Both the position numbers and the translations under genes were made by a program. Of a stretch of DNA of 18,975 bases, positions 1 to 7,963 are shown piece after piece. Positions within the stretch are counted from its first letter, which is position 1; each line of letters opens with the position of its first letter. This DNA comes from Deltaproteobacteria bacterium (lineage in GTDB: Bacteria > Desulfobacterota > Syntrophia > Syntrophales > UBA5619): assembly GCA_026388365.1 (NCBI GenBank), contig JAPLJW010000294.1, positions 1 to 18,975 of the forward strand, given 5' to 3'. The notes beneath the pieces were generated by a model. The model was given only the letters and a program-made list of their open reading frames with translations. It searched no databases and was not told the origin of the DNA.

Positions 1-353
1 CCGCCCGCGCCGCCGGCTGCGTCGCCATCGACTGTCCGTTCGTCGATTTCAAGAATGTCGAGGCCTTCGAGAAGAGCGTTCTCGAGGGCCGCCAGATGGG
101 GTATGAGGGCAGGATGCTCATCCATCCGAGCCAGATCGAACCCGCCCACAAGCTTTACATGCCGTCCGCGGACGATCTCGAATGGGCGACCGGCATCGTG
201 AAGATCTTCGAGGAAGAGGGGATCGCGAAGGGCGCCGCTGCTGTTTCCTACAAGGGGAAGATGGTCGATACGCCGGTCTATGAGAATGCCCGGCAGATCC
301 TGGCAACCATGAAGGAAATCGCCGAGATGGAAGCCCTGCGGAGCAGGAAGTAA
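1..353 (+). CDS. CitE/HpcH-type aldolase/lyase, 3' end only
   Basis: Partial gene; the 5' end lies outside the window and the reading frame is entered at base 3. The visible 116 residues match the C-terminal part of the HpcH/HpaI aldolase/citrate lyase beta (CitE) family. They include a CPFVDF segment followed by GYEGRMLIHPSQIEPAH, the family's conserved 'G-x-x-G-K/R-x-x-IHP-x-Q-I' stretch that precedes the C-terminal helix. Family members cleave or form CoA thioesters such as malyl-CoA, citramalyl-CoA or citryl-CoA. Which one applies here cannot be told from this fragment. It stops 91 nt before the GlcD-like gene on the same strand. That suggests linked metabolism: a malyl-CoA-type lyase could consume the glyoxylate made by a glycolate dehydrogenase. 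This link is inference. Family assignment is fairly secure, substrate is not. Confidence 0.8.
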   Translation, partial: ARAAGCVAIDCPFVDFKNVEAFEKSVLEGRQMGYEGRMLIHPSQIEPAHKLYMPSADDLEWATGIVKIFEEEGIAKGAAAVSYKGKMVDTPVYENARQILATMKEIAEMEALRSRK

Positions 354-444
354 CATCACAGGTTCCGGTCCGGCGGATCGAAGACCGTATCAGAAAATCG
401 GTATAGATAGCCAGGACAAAAGTCATAAAACAAGGAGTTGGGTT

Positions 445-1833
445 ATGGATAAGGAAAAAATGGTCCAGGAGCTGGCGAAGATCGTCGGAAAAGAGGACGT
501 CATGATCTCGGAGATGGAACTCCAGCTCTACGGTTATGACGCCTCCCTTAACCGGGGAAGGCCCGACTGCATCGTCATGCCCGCCTCCACGGAGGAGGTG
601 TCCAAAGTCGTCAAATTTGCGCATGAGAACGGGATACCGGTCGTGGCCCGCGGCGCCGGGACGAATCTCAGCGGCGGCAGCTCCCCCACCCGGGGCGGAA
701 TCGCGCTGCTGTTCACCCGGATGAACCGGATCCTGGAGATTGACGTCGACAACCAGCGCGTCGTGGTGGAGCCCGGGGCGATCACGCTGGATATCAAGGG
801 AGCGATCGGCAAATACGGTTATCTCTACCACCCGGACCCCTCCAGTGAAAAGGCGACCACGATCGCCGGCAATCTGGGGGAGAACGCCGGCGGCGCCCAT
901 TGCTTCAAGTACGGCGTGACGAGCAACCATGTCCTCGGGGCCGAAGTCGTCCTGTATGACGGCGAGGTGATCGAGGTCGGCGGCAAGTCGCTCGACAATC
1001 CCGGATTCGATCTGACCGGCCTGATGGTCGGTTCGGAGGGGACGCTCGGAATGGTCACGAAGCTGACCCTCCGCATGATGCCGAAGACCGAGGCGGTCAA
1101 GACGATGCTCGCGATCTACGACACGATCGCCGACGGCGCCAACACGGTCAGCGGGATCGTCAAGGCGGGGATGATCCCGACCACGCTGGAGATGATGGAC
1201 AACCTGACGATCAAGGCGGTCGAGGCGGCCTACCATGTCGGGTTTCCGGAGGATGCCGCGGCGATTCTGCTCATCGAACTGGACGGCCTGACCGACGGGA
1301 TGGATCGGCTGACCGAGGAGGTGGTCGCCATCTGCAAGCAGAACAACGTCCGCGAGGTCCGCGTGGCCCAGAACGAGGCCGAACGCGAAAAGATCTGGGC
1401 GGGCCGGAAAGGCGCCTTCGGGGCGGTCGGCCGTCTGCGTCCCAACTATCTGGTCAACGACCCGACCGTTCCGCGGACCAGGCTTCCCGAGGCTCTCGCG
1501 CAGGTGGTCGAGATCGGCAAAAAATACAACCTTCCGATCGCCAACGTATTCCACGCGGGTGACGGGAACCTCCATCCGCTGATCCTGTTCGATGAAAGGG
1601 ACAAGGATGAACTGGACCGGGTCCACAAGGCGGCGTTCGAGATCATGAAGATGTGCGCCGACATGGGCGGGACGATCAGCGGCGAGCACGGCATTGGGGT
1701 CGAGAAGCTCAAAGGCATGCCCTTAATCTTCAGTGAGAGGGACATCACCGCGATGTGGAATGTGAAAAAGGCCTTTGACCCGGAGGGCGTTTACAACCCC
1801 GGAAAGCTGCTCCCGGCCGAAAAGGCGGCTTGA
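445..1833 (+). CDS. glcD: FAD-binding oxidase, GlcD-like (glycolate/D-lactate dehydrogenase subunit)
   Basis: 462 aa, normal length for the GlcD / D-lactate dehydrogenase branch of the VAO/PCMH flavoprotein family. The N-terminal FAD-binding domain (about 35-215) has the PP-loop ARGAGTNLSGG (68-78), HPDPSS (129-134) and a GENAGGAH turn (145-152). The C-terminal FAD-oxidase domain has HAGDGNLHP (370-378) and SGEHGIGVEK (412-421), which hold the substrate-side histidines. These proteins oxidise 2-hydroxyacids (glycolate, lactate) to 2-oxoacids, passing electrons by FAD to an Fe-S partner. The ATG start is set by AAGGAG about 8 nt upstream. It is the first of three tightly spaced genes (glcDEF-like; 21 nt to the next), so one transcript and one complex are likely. 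The exact substrate is not resolved by sequence; a D-2-hydroxyacid is the conservative call. Confidence 0.9.
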   Translation: MDKEKMVQELAKIVGKEDVMISEMELQLYGYDASLNRGRPDCIVMPASTEEVSKVVKFAHENGIPVVARGAGTNLSGGSSPTRGGIALLFTRMNRILEIDVDNQRVVVEPGAITLDIKGAIGKYGYLYHPDPSSEKATTIAGNLGENAGGAHCFKYGVTSNHVLGAEVVLYDGEVIEVGGKSLDNPGFDLTGLMVGSEGTLGMVTKLTLRMMPKTEAVKTMLAIYDTIADGANTVSGIVKAGMIPTTLEMMDNLTIKAVEAAYHVGFPEDAAAILLIELDGLTDGMDRLTEEVVAICKQNNVREVRVAQNEAEREKIWAGRKGAFGAVGRLRPNYLVNDPTVPRTRLPEALAQVVEIGKKYNLPIANVFHAGDGNLHPLILFDERDKDELDRVHKAAFEIMKMCADMGGTISGEHGIGVEKLKGMPLIFSERDITAMWNVKKAFDPEGVYNPGKLLPAEKAA

Positions 1834-1854
1834 TCGAGGAAAGGAGAAAACGGT

Positions 1855-3219
1855 ATGTCCAACAATGATAAATGGGTTTCGAATCTGAGGGAAATCGTCG
1901 GCGAGGCCAATGTGATCGAGGATCCGGGGAAACTGAAGGCCCTTGCGGTGGAGGGGGTGATTCCCAAGGTATTGGTTTCACCGGGAACGATCGACGAAAC
2001 GTCGCAGGTGGTCGCCTATGCCTATGCCGAAAAGCTGGCCGTCATCCCGATCGGGAACGGGACAAAAATGGGGTTGGGCGGCATTCCGAAGCAGGCGGAT
2101 ATTCTCCTTTCGACCCGGAGGCTGAACCGATATACGGATTATGACATCGCCAACCTGACCCTGGGTGTGGAATGCGGGGTGACGCTGGCGGAGGCACAGG
2201 CGAAACTGGCCGGGGAGGGAAAAGGTTATTTTCTGGCCCTCGATCCCCCCCATACCCAAAATGCGACCCTCGGCGGGATCGTCGCGACGAACGACAGCGG
2301 TCCGAAGCGTTTCCTATACGGGGCTTCCCGCGACATCATTCTCGGAATCAAGGCCGTTTTTCCGAATGGGGATATCGTTGTTGCGGGTGGAAAAGCGGTG
2401 AAGAACGTCGCCGGCTACGACATAACCAAAATGCTGATCGGCTCGATGGGGTCCCTGGGAATCATCTGCGGGATCACCTTCCGGATCACCCCCCGGCCCG
2501 ACGCGGAGGCGACCCTGCTGGTTTCCTTTAACGGACTGAAAGAGGCCGCCGGATATCTGCGAAAGATCCTCCACTCCAAGTACTATCCTGCCTCATTGGA
2601 ACTCATGAACGCCGGGATGGCCGGCAGTTTCGGGGCGACCGCCGCCTTGAAGGGGAAATACGCGGCCGCCATCGCGCTGGAAGGGATTGAGGAGGCTGTT
2701 GCACGGCAAAATGCCGATCTGGGCGAGATGGGACGCCAGGAAGGCGCTTCCGAGGTTATCACGCTCAAGGTGGACGCGCATCGGGACTTCTGGACCGCCT
2801 ATCGCGATTTTACCGCGGGACTGGCCCAGACCCATCCGAACCTTATCTCTCTGAAAGCCAACTTCGCCCTCTCCAAGGTAACGGAGATGGTCGGCGCCTT
2901 TGAGGGGGCCATCCGGGAAGCGGGTCTGGACTGCGCCCTGAGTTGCCGTGCCGGAAACGGGATCCTGTTTGCAGCGCTGCCGCCGGGGGATGACCTGGGC
3001 GGCAAGACGGCGGCCGTGGTCGGTCTGATCGGCAGGCTTACCGCCGAGTCGGTCAAAAACGGAGGAAACCTCATCGTCGAACGGGCCCCGAGGACAATCA
3101 AGGAGAAGGTCAGCGTGTGGGGCCAGACCCGCAGCGACGTGGTCGTCGTCCGCCGCCTGAAGGCAAAGCTGGATCCGTCCGGCATCCTGAATCCGGGCCG
3201 GTATGTGGGCGGGGTCTGA
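1855..3219 (+). CDS. glcE: FAD-binding oxidoreductase, GlcE-like subunit
   Basis: 454 aa. It is a second VAO/PCMH-type FAD-binding protein, more divergent than its neighbour. The FAD-binding region shows GNGTKMGLGG (68-77), DPPHTQNATLGG (130-141) and NVAGYDITKMLIGSMGSLGI (184-203), typical of GlcE. The C-terminus ends in the common LDPSGILNPGRY motif. The 'HAGDGNLHP' catalytic segment of GlcD is absent, which fits a non-catalytic or accessory flavin subunit. At 454 aa it is longer than E. coli GlcE (about 350 aa), so it may be a full-length paralogue that has taken the GlcE position. Start ATG follows GGAAAGGAG 6-8 nt upstream, 21 nt after the GlcD stop. It is expected to form a complex with the flanking subunits. 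The role of the second flavin is an inference from the E. coli GlcDEF system. Confidence 0.85.
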   Translation: MSNNDKWVSNLREIVGEANVIEDPGKLKALAVEGVIPKVLVSPGTIDETSQVVAYAYAEKLAVIPIGNGTKMGLGGIPKQADILLSTRRLNRYTDYDIANLTLGVECGVTLAEAQAKLAGEGKGYFLALDPPHTQNATLGGIVATNDSGPKRFLYGASRDIILGIKAVFPNGDIVVAGGKAVKNVAGYDITKMLIGSMGSLGIICGITFRITPRPDAEATLLVSFNGLKEAAGYLRKILHSKYYPASLELMNAGMAGSFGATAALKGKYAAAIALEGIEEAVARQNADLGEMGRQEGASEVITLKVDAHRDFWTAYRDFTAGLAQTHPNLISLKANFALSKVTEMVGAFEGAIREAGLDCALSCRAGNGILFAALPPGDDLGGKTAAVVGLIGRLTAESVKNGGNLIVERAPRTIKEKVSVWGQTRSDVVVVRRLKAKLDPSGILNPGRYVGGV

Positions 3220-3251
3220 GATCGATAGCTAAAGAGAGGGACAGGTTTGAT

Positions 3252-4544
3252 ATGGAAGACAAAACATTGCTCAGCGAAAATACGGGTGAAAACATCTATC
3301 ATTGCATCAAGTGCGGCCTTTGCCTGGCCCACTGTCCGGTCTACAAGGAGGAACTCCTCGAGGCGGCCAGTCCCCGCGGCAAGGTCCAGCTCTCCCGGAG
3401 CCTCGTTGAGAAGAAGCTGGAATTGAGCGAGGAGGTGAAGGAGGCGTTCTTCTCCACCTGCCTGCTCTGCGGCTCCTGCGTCGCCAACTGCCCGAGCGGC
3501 GTGCACGGGGACCATCTCTTCTCCGGCGTCCGTTGGCGGGCGAAACAGAAATACGGGATCGACTGGCGCAAGAAGGTGATGTTTCAGATCCTGGCCAGCC
3601 GCTGGCTGATGTCGAAGTCCGCAGCGCTGGGAGGGTGGGCCCGCCGAAATTTCAGCGGTCCCTGGATCGAATCGAAGATCAAGGCGGGCGCCCTGTCGGT
3701 GGATCGCATTCCGCCGTTCAACCCGAAGGCGTTTTCGGATACGGTTCCGGAGGTCGTCGCCCCCAAATCGGGGAAAGCCAAGGCGAAGGTGCTCTATTTC
3801 CACGGCTGTGCGACGAACTTCGTCTTCGGCGATATCGGCAATGCGGTCGTGGACGTCCTGAGCAAGATGGGAGTCGAGGTCACGACCCCCAAGGAGCAGG
3901 GCTGCTGCGGCCTGCCGATCTTTCTCTCCGGCGACCGGGAAACCTCCGTCGAGGTGATCCGGGAGGCCCTGAAGATCTTTGCGAGGGCGGATGTGGATGC
4001 CGTGATCGTCGATTGCGGAACCTGCGGCGCCGCCCTGAAGAACGAGTATTCCCATCTGCTGAAGGATCTCCGCGAACTTGGAGAGAAGGTGACGGATGAG
4101 GAGATCAAGGCGGCGGAACTGCTTTCCGCCAAGACAATGGACGTGACGGTCTTCATCGATGCGCATAAGGATTGGCTGCCCAAACTGGGCGGAAACGGGA
4201 AGAAGATCCGCGTGACCTACCACGATCCCTGCCATCTCGTGAAGGGGCAGAAGGTCAGCGCCCAGCCGCGAAACATTCTGAAGTCCCTTCCGGATGTGGA
4301 GTATGTGGAGATGGCTGCGGCCAACGACTGCTGCGGCGGTGGCGGTTCCTTCCAGGTGGAGCATGCGGAGATCTCGGCGAAGATCACGAAACGCAAGGTC
4401 GATAATATCAATGCGACAAACGCCCAGGTGGTGGCCACCTGCTGCCCGGGATGCAACGTGACGATTTCAAACCACCTGGATCCGGCCAAGGGGATGAAGA
4501 CGATGCACCCGGTCCAGCTTCTCCAGATGGCCCTGAACCGTTAG
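3252..4544 (+). CDS. glcF: Fe-S oxidoreductase, GlcF-like (two [4Fe-4S], two CCG domains)
   Basis: 430 aa. The N-terminal ferredoxin-like domain has two full CxxCxxCxxxCP clusters: C18/C21/C24/C28 and C70/C73/C76/C80. Two cysteine-rich CCG domains (DUF224) follow: C186, CCG at 218-220 and C255xxC258; then C327, CCGGGG at 360-365 and CC397-398xxC401. This is the GlcF / LutA / HdrB-like electron carrier layout. It would take electrons from the FAD subunits and pass them to quinone or another membrane or soluble acceptor. I chose the ATG at 3252 because it follows a GAGAGGGACAGG purine stretch and gives the standard N-terminus. The same frame stays open upstream inside the preceding gene, but that extension is arginine/proline-rich and not family-like. 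It is the last gene of the GlcDEF-like set. Confidence 0.9.
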   Translation: MEDKTLLSENTGENIYHCIKCGLCLAHCPVYKEELLEAASPRGKVQLSRSLVEKKLELSEEVKEAFFSTCLLCGSCVANCPSGVHGDHLFSGVRWRAKQKYGIDWRKKVMFQILASRWLMSKSAALGGWARRNFSGPWIESKIKAGALSVDRIPPFNPKAFSDTVPEVVAPKSGKAKAKVLYFHGCATNFVFGDIGNAVVDVLSKMGVEVTTPKEQGCCGLPIFLSGDRETSVEVIREALKIFARADVDAVIVDCGTCGAALKNEYSHLLKDLRELGEKVTDEEIKAAELLSAKTMDVTVFIDAHKDWLPKLGGNGKKIRVTYHDPCHLVKGQKVSAQPRNILKSLPDVEYVEMAAANDCCGGGGSFQVEHAEISAKITKRKVDNINATNAQVVATCCPGCNVTISNHLDPAKGMKTMHPVQLLQMALNR

Positions 4545-4810
4545 GCCGCAACCCAGGACGTGACCAGCGGGCATTGTAAAATGATGCGGGGCGAAGTTAC
4601 ATTTTTCTTGACATCCTCGTTGGGGAATGGTAGCTCTCCAAACGTTTATGAGAAACCCGGCGTCGAGGGATGCCGCTGGAGGGGGTGATGCGCGGCATGG
4701 GAGAACGACCCGTAGCCGCGCAAGAGATCAAAGGGGTGTTCTGTTGATTCACCGTTCGTTCGGTGATGATCGATCAGAACCGTCGTTTCCACTAAAATGA
4801 AGGAGGCTTT
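4545..4810 (+). promoter_or_regulatory. Intergenic region with inverted repeats and possible promoter before dctP
   Basis: This 266-nt gap separates the GlcDEF-like genes from the TRAP genes. It contains a perfect -35 hexamer TTGACA (4608-4613); 17 nt further the -10 position reads TAGCTC, a poor match, so the promoter is only tentative. Further on lie three palindromic elements. ATGCCGC/GCGGCAT occurs at 4670-4676 and 4692-4698 with a 15-nt loop. TCACCG/CGGTGA with a TTCGTT centre spans 4749-4766. A self-complementary TGATCGATCA follows at 4767-4776. The last two sit 35-60 nt before the dctP ATG and could be a regulator operator. No T-tract follows the first hairpin, so I do not call a terminator. 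I do not recognise a known riboswitch. Confidence 0.4.
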
Positions 4811-5962
4811 ATGACCAAGAAAGAAAAGCAGGACAAAACCAGCGTAGAAAAAGGGTCCCGTCGCAGTTTCTTGAAGACCGCGGCGGTGGTGGCCGGCGGC
4901 GCGGCCGGCGTCATGGGGTTTCCCGGCGTGATGCGCCTGTCGGCGGCCGCCCCCATCAAGCTCAAGATGCAGACCGCCTGGGATGCCGGGACGGTCGGGT
5001 ATACCAAGTTTCAGGATTTCGGCAAAAAGGTGGCCGAGTTGACCGAGGGCCAGCTGCTGATCGAATGCCTGCCCGCGGGGGCGATCGTCGGAACATTCGA
5101 GATGTTCGACGCGGTCAAATCCGGCGTGTTCGACGCCATGCACTCCTTCGACGTTTACTGGCCCGGCAAGATCCCGGTCGCGACCTTCCTCTCCTCCTAC
5201 CCCTTCGCGATGGACCGTCCCGACCAGTGGGATACCTGGCACAACGCCCTCGGCGGAAAGGAGATCGCCCGTCAAGCCTACGGCGCCCACAACATGATGT
5301 ACCTGGGACCGATCCATCACGACGACAACCTGATCCACTCCAAGGTCCCCATCCGTTCGTTTGAGGATTTCAAGGGGAAAAAGATCCGGTATCCGGGTGG
5401 GATCATCGCCGACATCTACCGCGCGGCCGGCGTCTCCACGGTCCTGCTTCCCGGCGGCGAGGTCTATCCCGCCCTGGAGAAGGGCGTCATCGACGCCTCC
5501 GACTTTGTCGGCTGGGCGATCAACTACAACCTGGGGTTCGCCGAGATTGCCAAGTATATCATCATGGGCCCGCCCTCGACGCCGTGCCTCCACCAGCCCG
5601 TCGACATCATGAGCATCGAGATCAACATGAACACCTGGAAGAAGCTCCCGAAGCACCTCCAGGAACTGTTGGAAGTCACGGTGGAATGGCACTCCCGCGA
5701 CCAATACACGGCGATCCAGAAGGCCGACCTCGAAGCGCTTCCCAAGTACCTGGCCAAGGGGGTGGAGGTGATCCGCCTGAAGGAATCGGATATCGAGAAA
5801 TTCAAGAAATTCGCCCCCGAGCTCTGGGTGAAGTGGGCGCAGAAGGACCCGCTGGCGATGAAGGCCTTCAAGTCCCAGTGGGAGTACATGAAGTCCGAGA
5901 AGATGAAATACTATACGGAGAAGGACATGGTCGACCACACGGGGAAGAAAATAGTCTTTTAA
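4811..5962 (+). CDS. dctP: TRAP transporter substrate-binding protein, DctP family, Tat signal
   Basis: 383 aa. The N-terminus carries a twin-arginine motif SRRSFLK (16-22), then a hydrophobic alanine/glycine-rich stretch (23-35) and a probable signal-peptidase site near SAAA (44-47). It therefore looks exported folded via Tat, not Sec. The mature part is a DctP-family solute receptor of the TakP-like type: MQTAWDAG at the start, FEDFKGKKIRYPGG in the middle, and WAINYNLGFAEIAKY in the ligand-clamp region. Such receptors bind small organic anions in the periplasm and hand them to the QM permease. The GlcDEF-like neighbours suggest a 2-hydroxy- or 2-oxoacid ligand, but this is inference. The ATG follows a strong AAGGAGG 5-6 nt upstream. 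A terminator directly after the stop separates it from the permease genes. Confidence 0.93.
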   Translation: MTKKEKQDKTSVEKGSRRSFLKTAAVVAGGAAGVMGFPGVMRLSAAAPIKLKMQTAWDAGTVGYTKFQDFGKKVAELTEGQLLIECLPAGAIVGTFEMFDAVKSGVFDAMHSFDVYWPGKIPVATFLSSYPFAMDRPDQWDTWHNALGGKEIARQAYGAHNMMYLGPIHHDDNLIHSKVPIRSFEDFKGKKIRYPGGIIADIYRAAGVSTVLLPGGEVYPALEKGVIDASDFVGWAINYNLGFAEIAKYIIMGPPSTPCLHQPVDIMSIEINMNTWKKLPKHLQELLEVTVEWHSRDQYTAIQKADLEALPKYLAKGVEVIRLKESDIEKFKKFAPELWVKWAQKDPLAMKAFKSQWEYMKSEKMKYYTEKDMVDHTGKKIVF

Positions 5963-5970
5963 AAAGTTGA

Positions 5971-6004
5971 ATGGGGAAGGGAGGGATCCCTTCCCCATTT
6001 TTTT
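5971..6004 (+). terminator. Rho-independent terminator between dctP and dctQ
   Basis: A perfect 11-bp stem, ATGGGGAAGGG (5971-5981) paired with CCCTTCCCCAT (5988-5998), closes a 6-nt loop and is followed by a run of seven T (5998-6004). It begins 8 nt after the dctP stop codon and lies 56 nt before dctQ. The likely role is to make much more binding-protein mRNA than permease mRNA, with read-through supplying DctQM. Confidence 0.9.
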
Positions 6005-6060
6005 ATTCCATTGAAAACATTGGATTGGCATAAATAAATCAACTTTGGGAAGGTCAATCT

Positions 6061-6612
6061 ATGGACAAATTACGAACATTCATGATGGCCGTGGAGAAGA
6101 CCAACGTCTTCGTAGGCCGGATGATGGCCTACACGTCGATCGTCTGCGTCGCGGTCATCTCATTTGAAGTGATCATGCGCTATATCTTCGGCATGCCGAC
6201 GAACTGGGGACATGAACTGATGCTGACCCTGTTCGCCATGTACTATGCGATGATTGCCGGCACGGCCCACTTCTACCGGGCTCATGTGCGGGTGGACGTC
6301 GTCTATGCCGGACGAACCCGCCGGACGCAGGCGCTCATGGACCTCTTCACCGCCCCGTTCTTCTACATTTTCGTGCTGGTTTACATCTGGACCTCCTGGA
6401 ATTTTTACTGGAGCGGGCAGATGATGAACTCCGGCAACACCTTCCTGGGGATCTACATCATCGGCGAGGCCTCCTTCACCGACTGGGCGCCGCCGCTCTA
6501 CCCCGTCAAGTTCATGATGCCCTTCGGCGGGGTGCTGCTGCTCTTGCAGGGAATCGTCTGGACCATCCGTGATATCCACGCGGTCCGGACAGGGAAGGAG
6601 ATGGACGCATGA
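6061..6612 (+). CDS. dctQ: TRAP transporter small permease, DctQ family
   Basis: 183 aa with four predicted transmembrane helices (about 17-37, 50-70, 95-115 and 150-172), the standard DctQ topology and length. The segment AGTAHFYRAHVRVDVVY (62-78) is the conserved 'G-x-x-H-V-R-V-D' signature of the family. DctQ forms the small membrane subunit that pairs with DctM and receives the substrate-loaded DctP; transport is Na+- or H+-driven. ATG follows GGGAAGG about 8 nt upstream. The 3' end overlaps dctM by 4 nt (ATGA), so translation is probably coupled. Confidence 0.92.
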   Translation: MDKLRTFMMAVEKTNVFVGRMMAYTSIVCVAVISFEVIMRYIFGMPTNWGHELMLTLFAMYYAMIAGTAHFYRAHVRVDVVYAGRTRRTQALMDLFTAPFFYIFVLVYIWTSWNFYWSGQMMNSGNTFLGIYIIGEASFTDWAPPLYPVKFMMPFGGVLLLLQGIVWTIRDIHAVRTGKEMDA

Positions 6613-7931
6613 GCATAGAACTCTTAACCGTATTGATCTTCGGAACCATGGTCTTTTTTCTTTTCATGGGGCTGCCGGTCGCCTTTGCCTGCGGCGTCAC
6701 GGGCATCATCTTCACGGCGATCTTTCAGGGGGCTTCGTCCGTCAACGTCGTACCGACGCGGATTTTCGGCCTGATGACAAACTATCTCCTTGACGCCATT
6801 CCGCTCTTCATCTTCATGGCCAACATCCTCGAGCGGAGCGGGATCATCGAGGACATCTACCACATGGTCTACAACTGGCTGGGTTGGCTGAAGGGCGGCG
6901 TCGCCACGGCCACCGTCGCGGCCTGCACCATGATGGCGGCCATGGCCGGCGTCGTGGGCGCCACGGAAGTGACCATGGGCTTGATCGCACTGCCGCAGAT
7001 GCTCAACCGCAAGTACGACAAGCTGATGTCGCTCGGCGCGATCCTGGCCGGCGGCACGCTCGGCATCCTGATCCCCCCCAGCGTCATGCTGATCGTTTAC
7101 GGCATGGTGGACAACTCCTCCATCGGGCAGCTTTACGCCGGGGCCTTCCTGCCGGGCTTCCTCCTCTCCGGCCTCTACATCGCCTACATCACCATCCGCT
7201 GCATTATCAAACCCGAGATGGGTCCCCCCATTCCCAAGGCGGAGCGGCTGGATTTCATCGGGTTGCTCAAGGTCCTTGGGCCGATCATACCGGCCGCTTT
7301 GCTGATCTTCCTGGTCCTCGGGACGATCATCATCGGCGTCGCCTCGCCCACCGAGGCTGCGGGCATCGGATGTCTCGGGGCGTGGCTGATCGCGATCTTC
7401 AAGGGGCGCATGGGCTGGAGAAGCCTCGTGATCGCGGCGGAAAACACGATCAAGGCTTCCGCCATGGTAATGTGGACCATGTTCGGGGCAAACATCTTCA
7501 TCGCCCTCTACATCATGGTGGGCGGCCAGACCTTTGTGAGCACGCTGCTTTTGGGATCCGGTCTGAGCCCGATGACGATCATCTGGATCATGATGGGCAT
7601 CCTGATCTTTCTGGGCTGCTTTATCGATTGGGTCGGGATCGTCATGCTCTGCGTGCCGCTCTTCGGGCCCATCATCCGGACGCTGGGTTTCGATCCGATC
7701 TGGTTCGGCGTCCTCTTTGCGGTCAACATGCAGATGGCCTTCCTGACGCCCCCCTTCGGCTTCTCGCTCTTCTACCTGAAAAGCGTGGCGCCGCCGGAGG
7801 TCTCCACGATCGACGTCTGGAAGTCGGCCGTGCCGTTCCTGGGGCTGCAGTTCATCGGCCTGGTGCTGTGCATGTATTTCCCCGATATCATCCTGCTCGG
7901 CCCCAAGTATTTCTTCCGGGGTCTGCAATAG
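6609..7931 (+). CDS. dctM: TRAP transporter large permease, DctM family
   Basis: 440 aa with about 12 hydrophobic helices, the usual size for an unfused DctM. Family features are visible: FMGLPVAFACGVTG near the N-terminus, DAIPLFIFMANILERSGI, and GGTLGILIPPSVMLIVYG in the first scaffold half. The second half has the VASPTEAAGIGCLGAW and AFLTPPFGFSLFYLK segments. It is the ion-coupled translocation subunit of the tripartite system. An AAGGAG precedes the start by 7 nt inside the dctQ end, and the ATGA overlap ties its synthesis to DctQ. Confidence 0.94.
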   Translation: MSIELLTVLIFGTMVFFLFMGLPVAFACGVTGIIFTAIFQGASSVNVVPTRIFGLMTNYLLDAIPLFIFMANILERSGIIEDIYHMVYNWLGWLKGGVATATVAACTMMAAMAGVVGATEVTMGLIALPQMLNRKYDKLMSLGAILAGGTLGILIPPSVMLIVYGMVDNSSIGQLYAGAFLPGFLLSGLYIAYITIRCIIKPEMGPPIPKAERLDFIGLLKVLGPIIPAALLIFLVLGTIIIGVASPTEAAGIGCLGAWLIAIFKGRMGWRSLVIAAENTIKASAMVMWTMFGANIFIALYIMVGGQTFVSTLLLGSGLSPMTIIWIMMGILIFLGCFIDWVGIVMLCVPLFGPIIRTLGFDPIWFGVLFAVNMQMAFLTPPFGFSLFYLKSVAPPEVSTIDVWKSAVPFLGLQFIGLVLCMYFPDIILLGPKYFFRGLQ

Positions 7932-7963
7932 GGATGGGGCGGTGGGAGTTGAAGGTATTGCCC

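Noticed and set aside
118..1689. Long open frame on the - strand opposite the GlcD-like gene
   Set aside because: Histidine/arginine/aspartate-rich shadow of the GC-rich coding strand, no family resemblance. The + strand gene has full motif support.
2799..4364. Long - strand open frame across glcE-glcF
   Set aside because: Antisense shadow with biased composition; the opposite strand encodes clear FAD and Fe-S proteins.
4670..4740. Possible riboswitch or small RNA before dctP
   Set aside because: A single 7-bp stem and a G-rich stretch, but no conserved core of any riboswitch class I know. Left as a hairpin only.
4646..6031. - strand open frame over dctP
   Set aside because: Antisense shadow rich in H, D, G, L. 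dctP has a ribosome site, Tat signal and terminator.
6624..7928. - strand open frame over dctM
   Set aside because: Extremely H/D/R-rich, a typical mirror of hydrophobic membrane-protein codons.
6884..7963. Long upstream extension of the PH-like protein frame
   Set aside because: It overlaps dctM in another frame and is H/R/G-rich. The real start is near 7964, where a ribosome site and a sensible protein begin.
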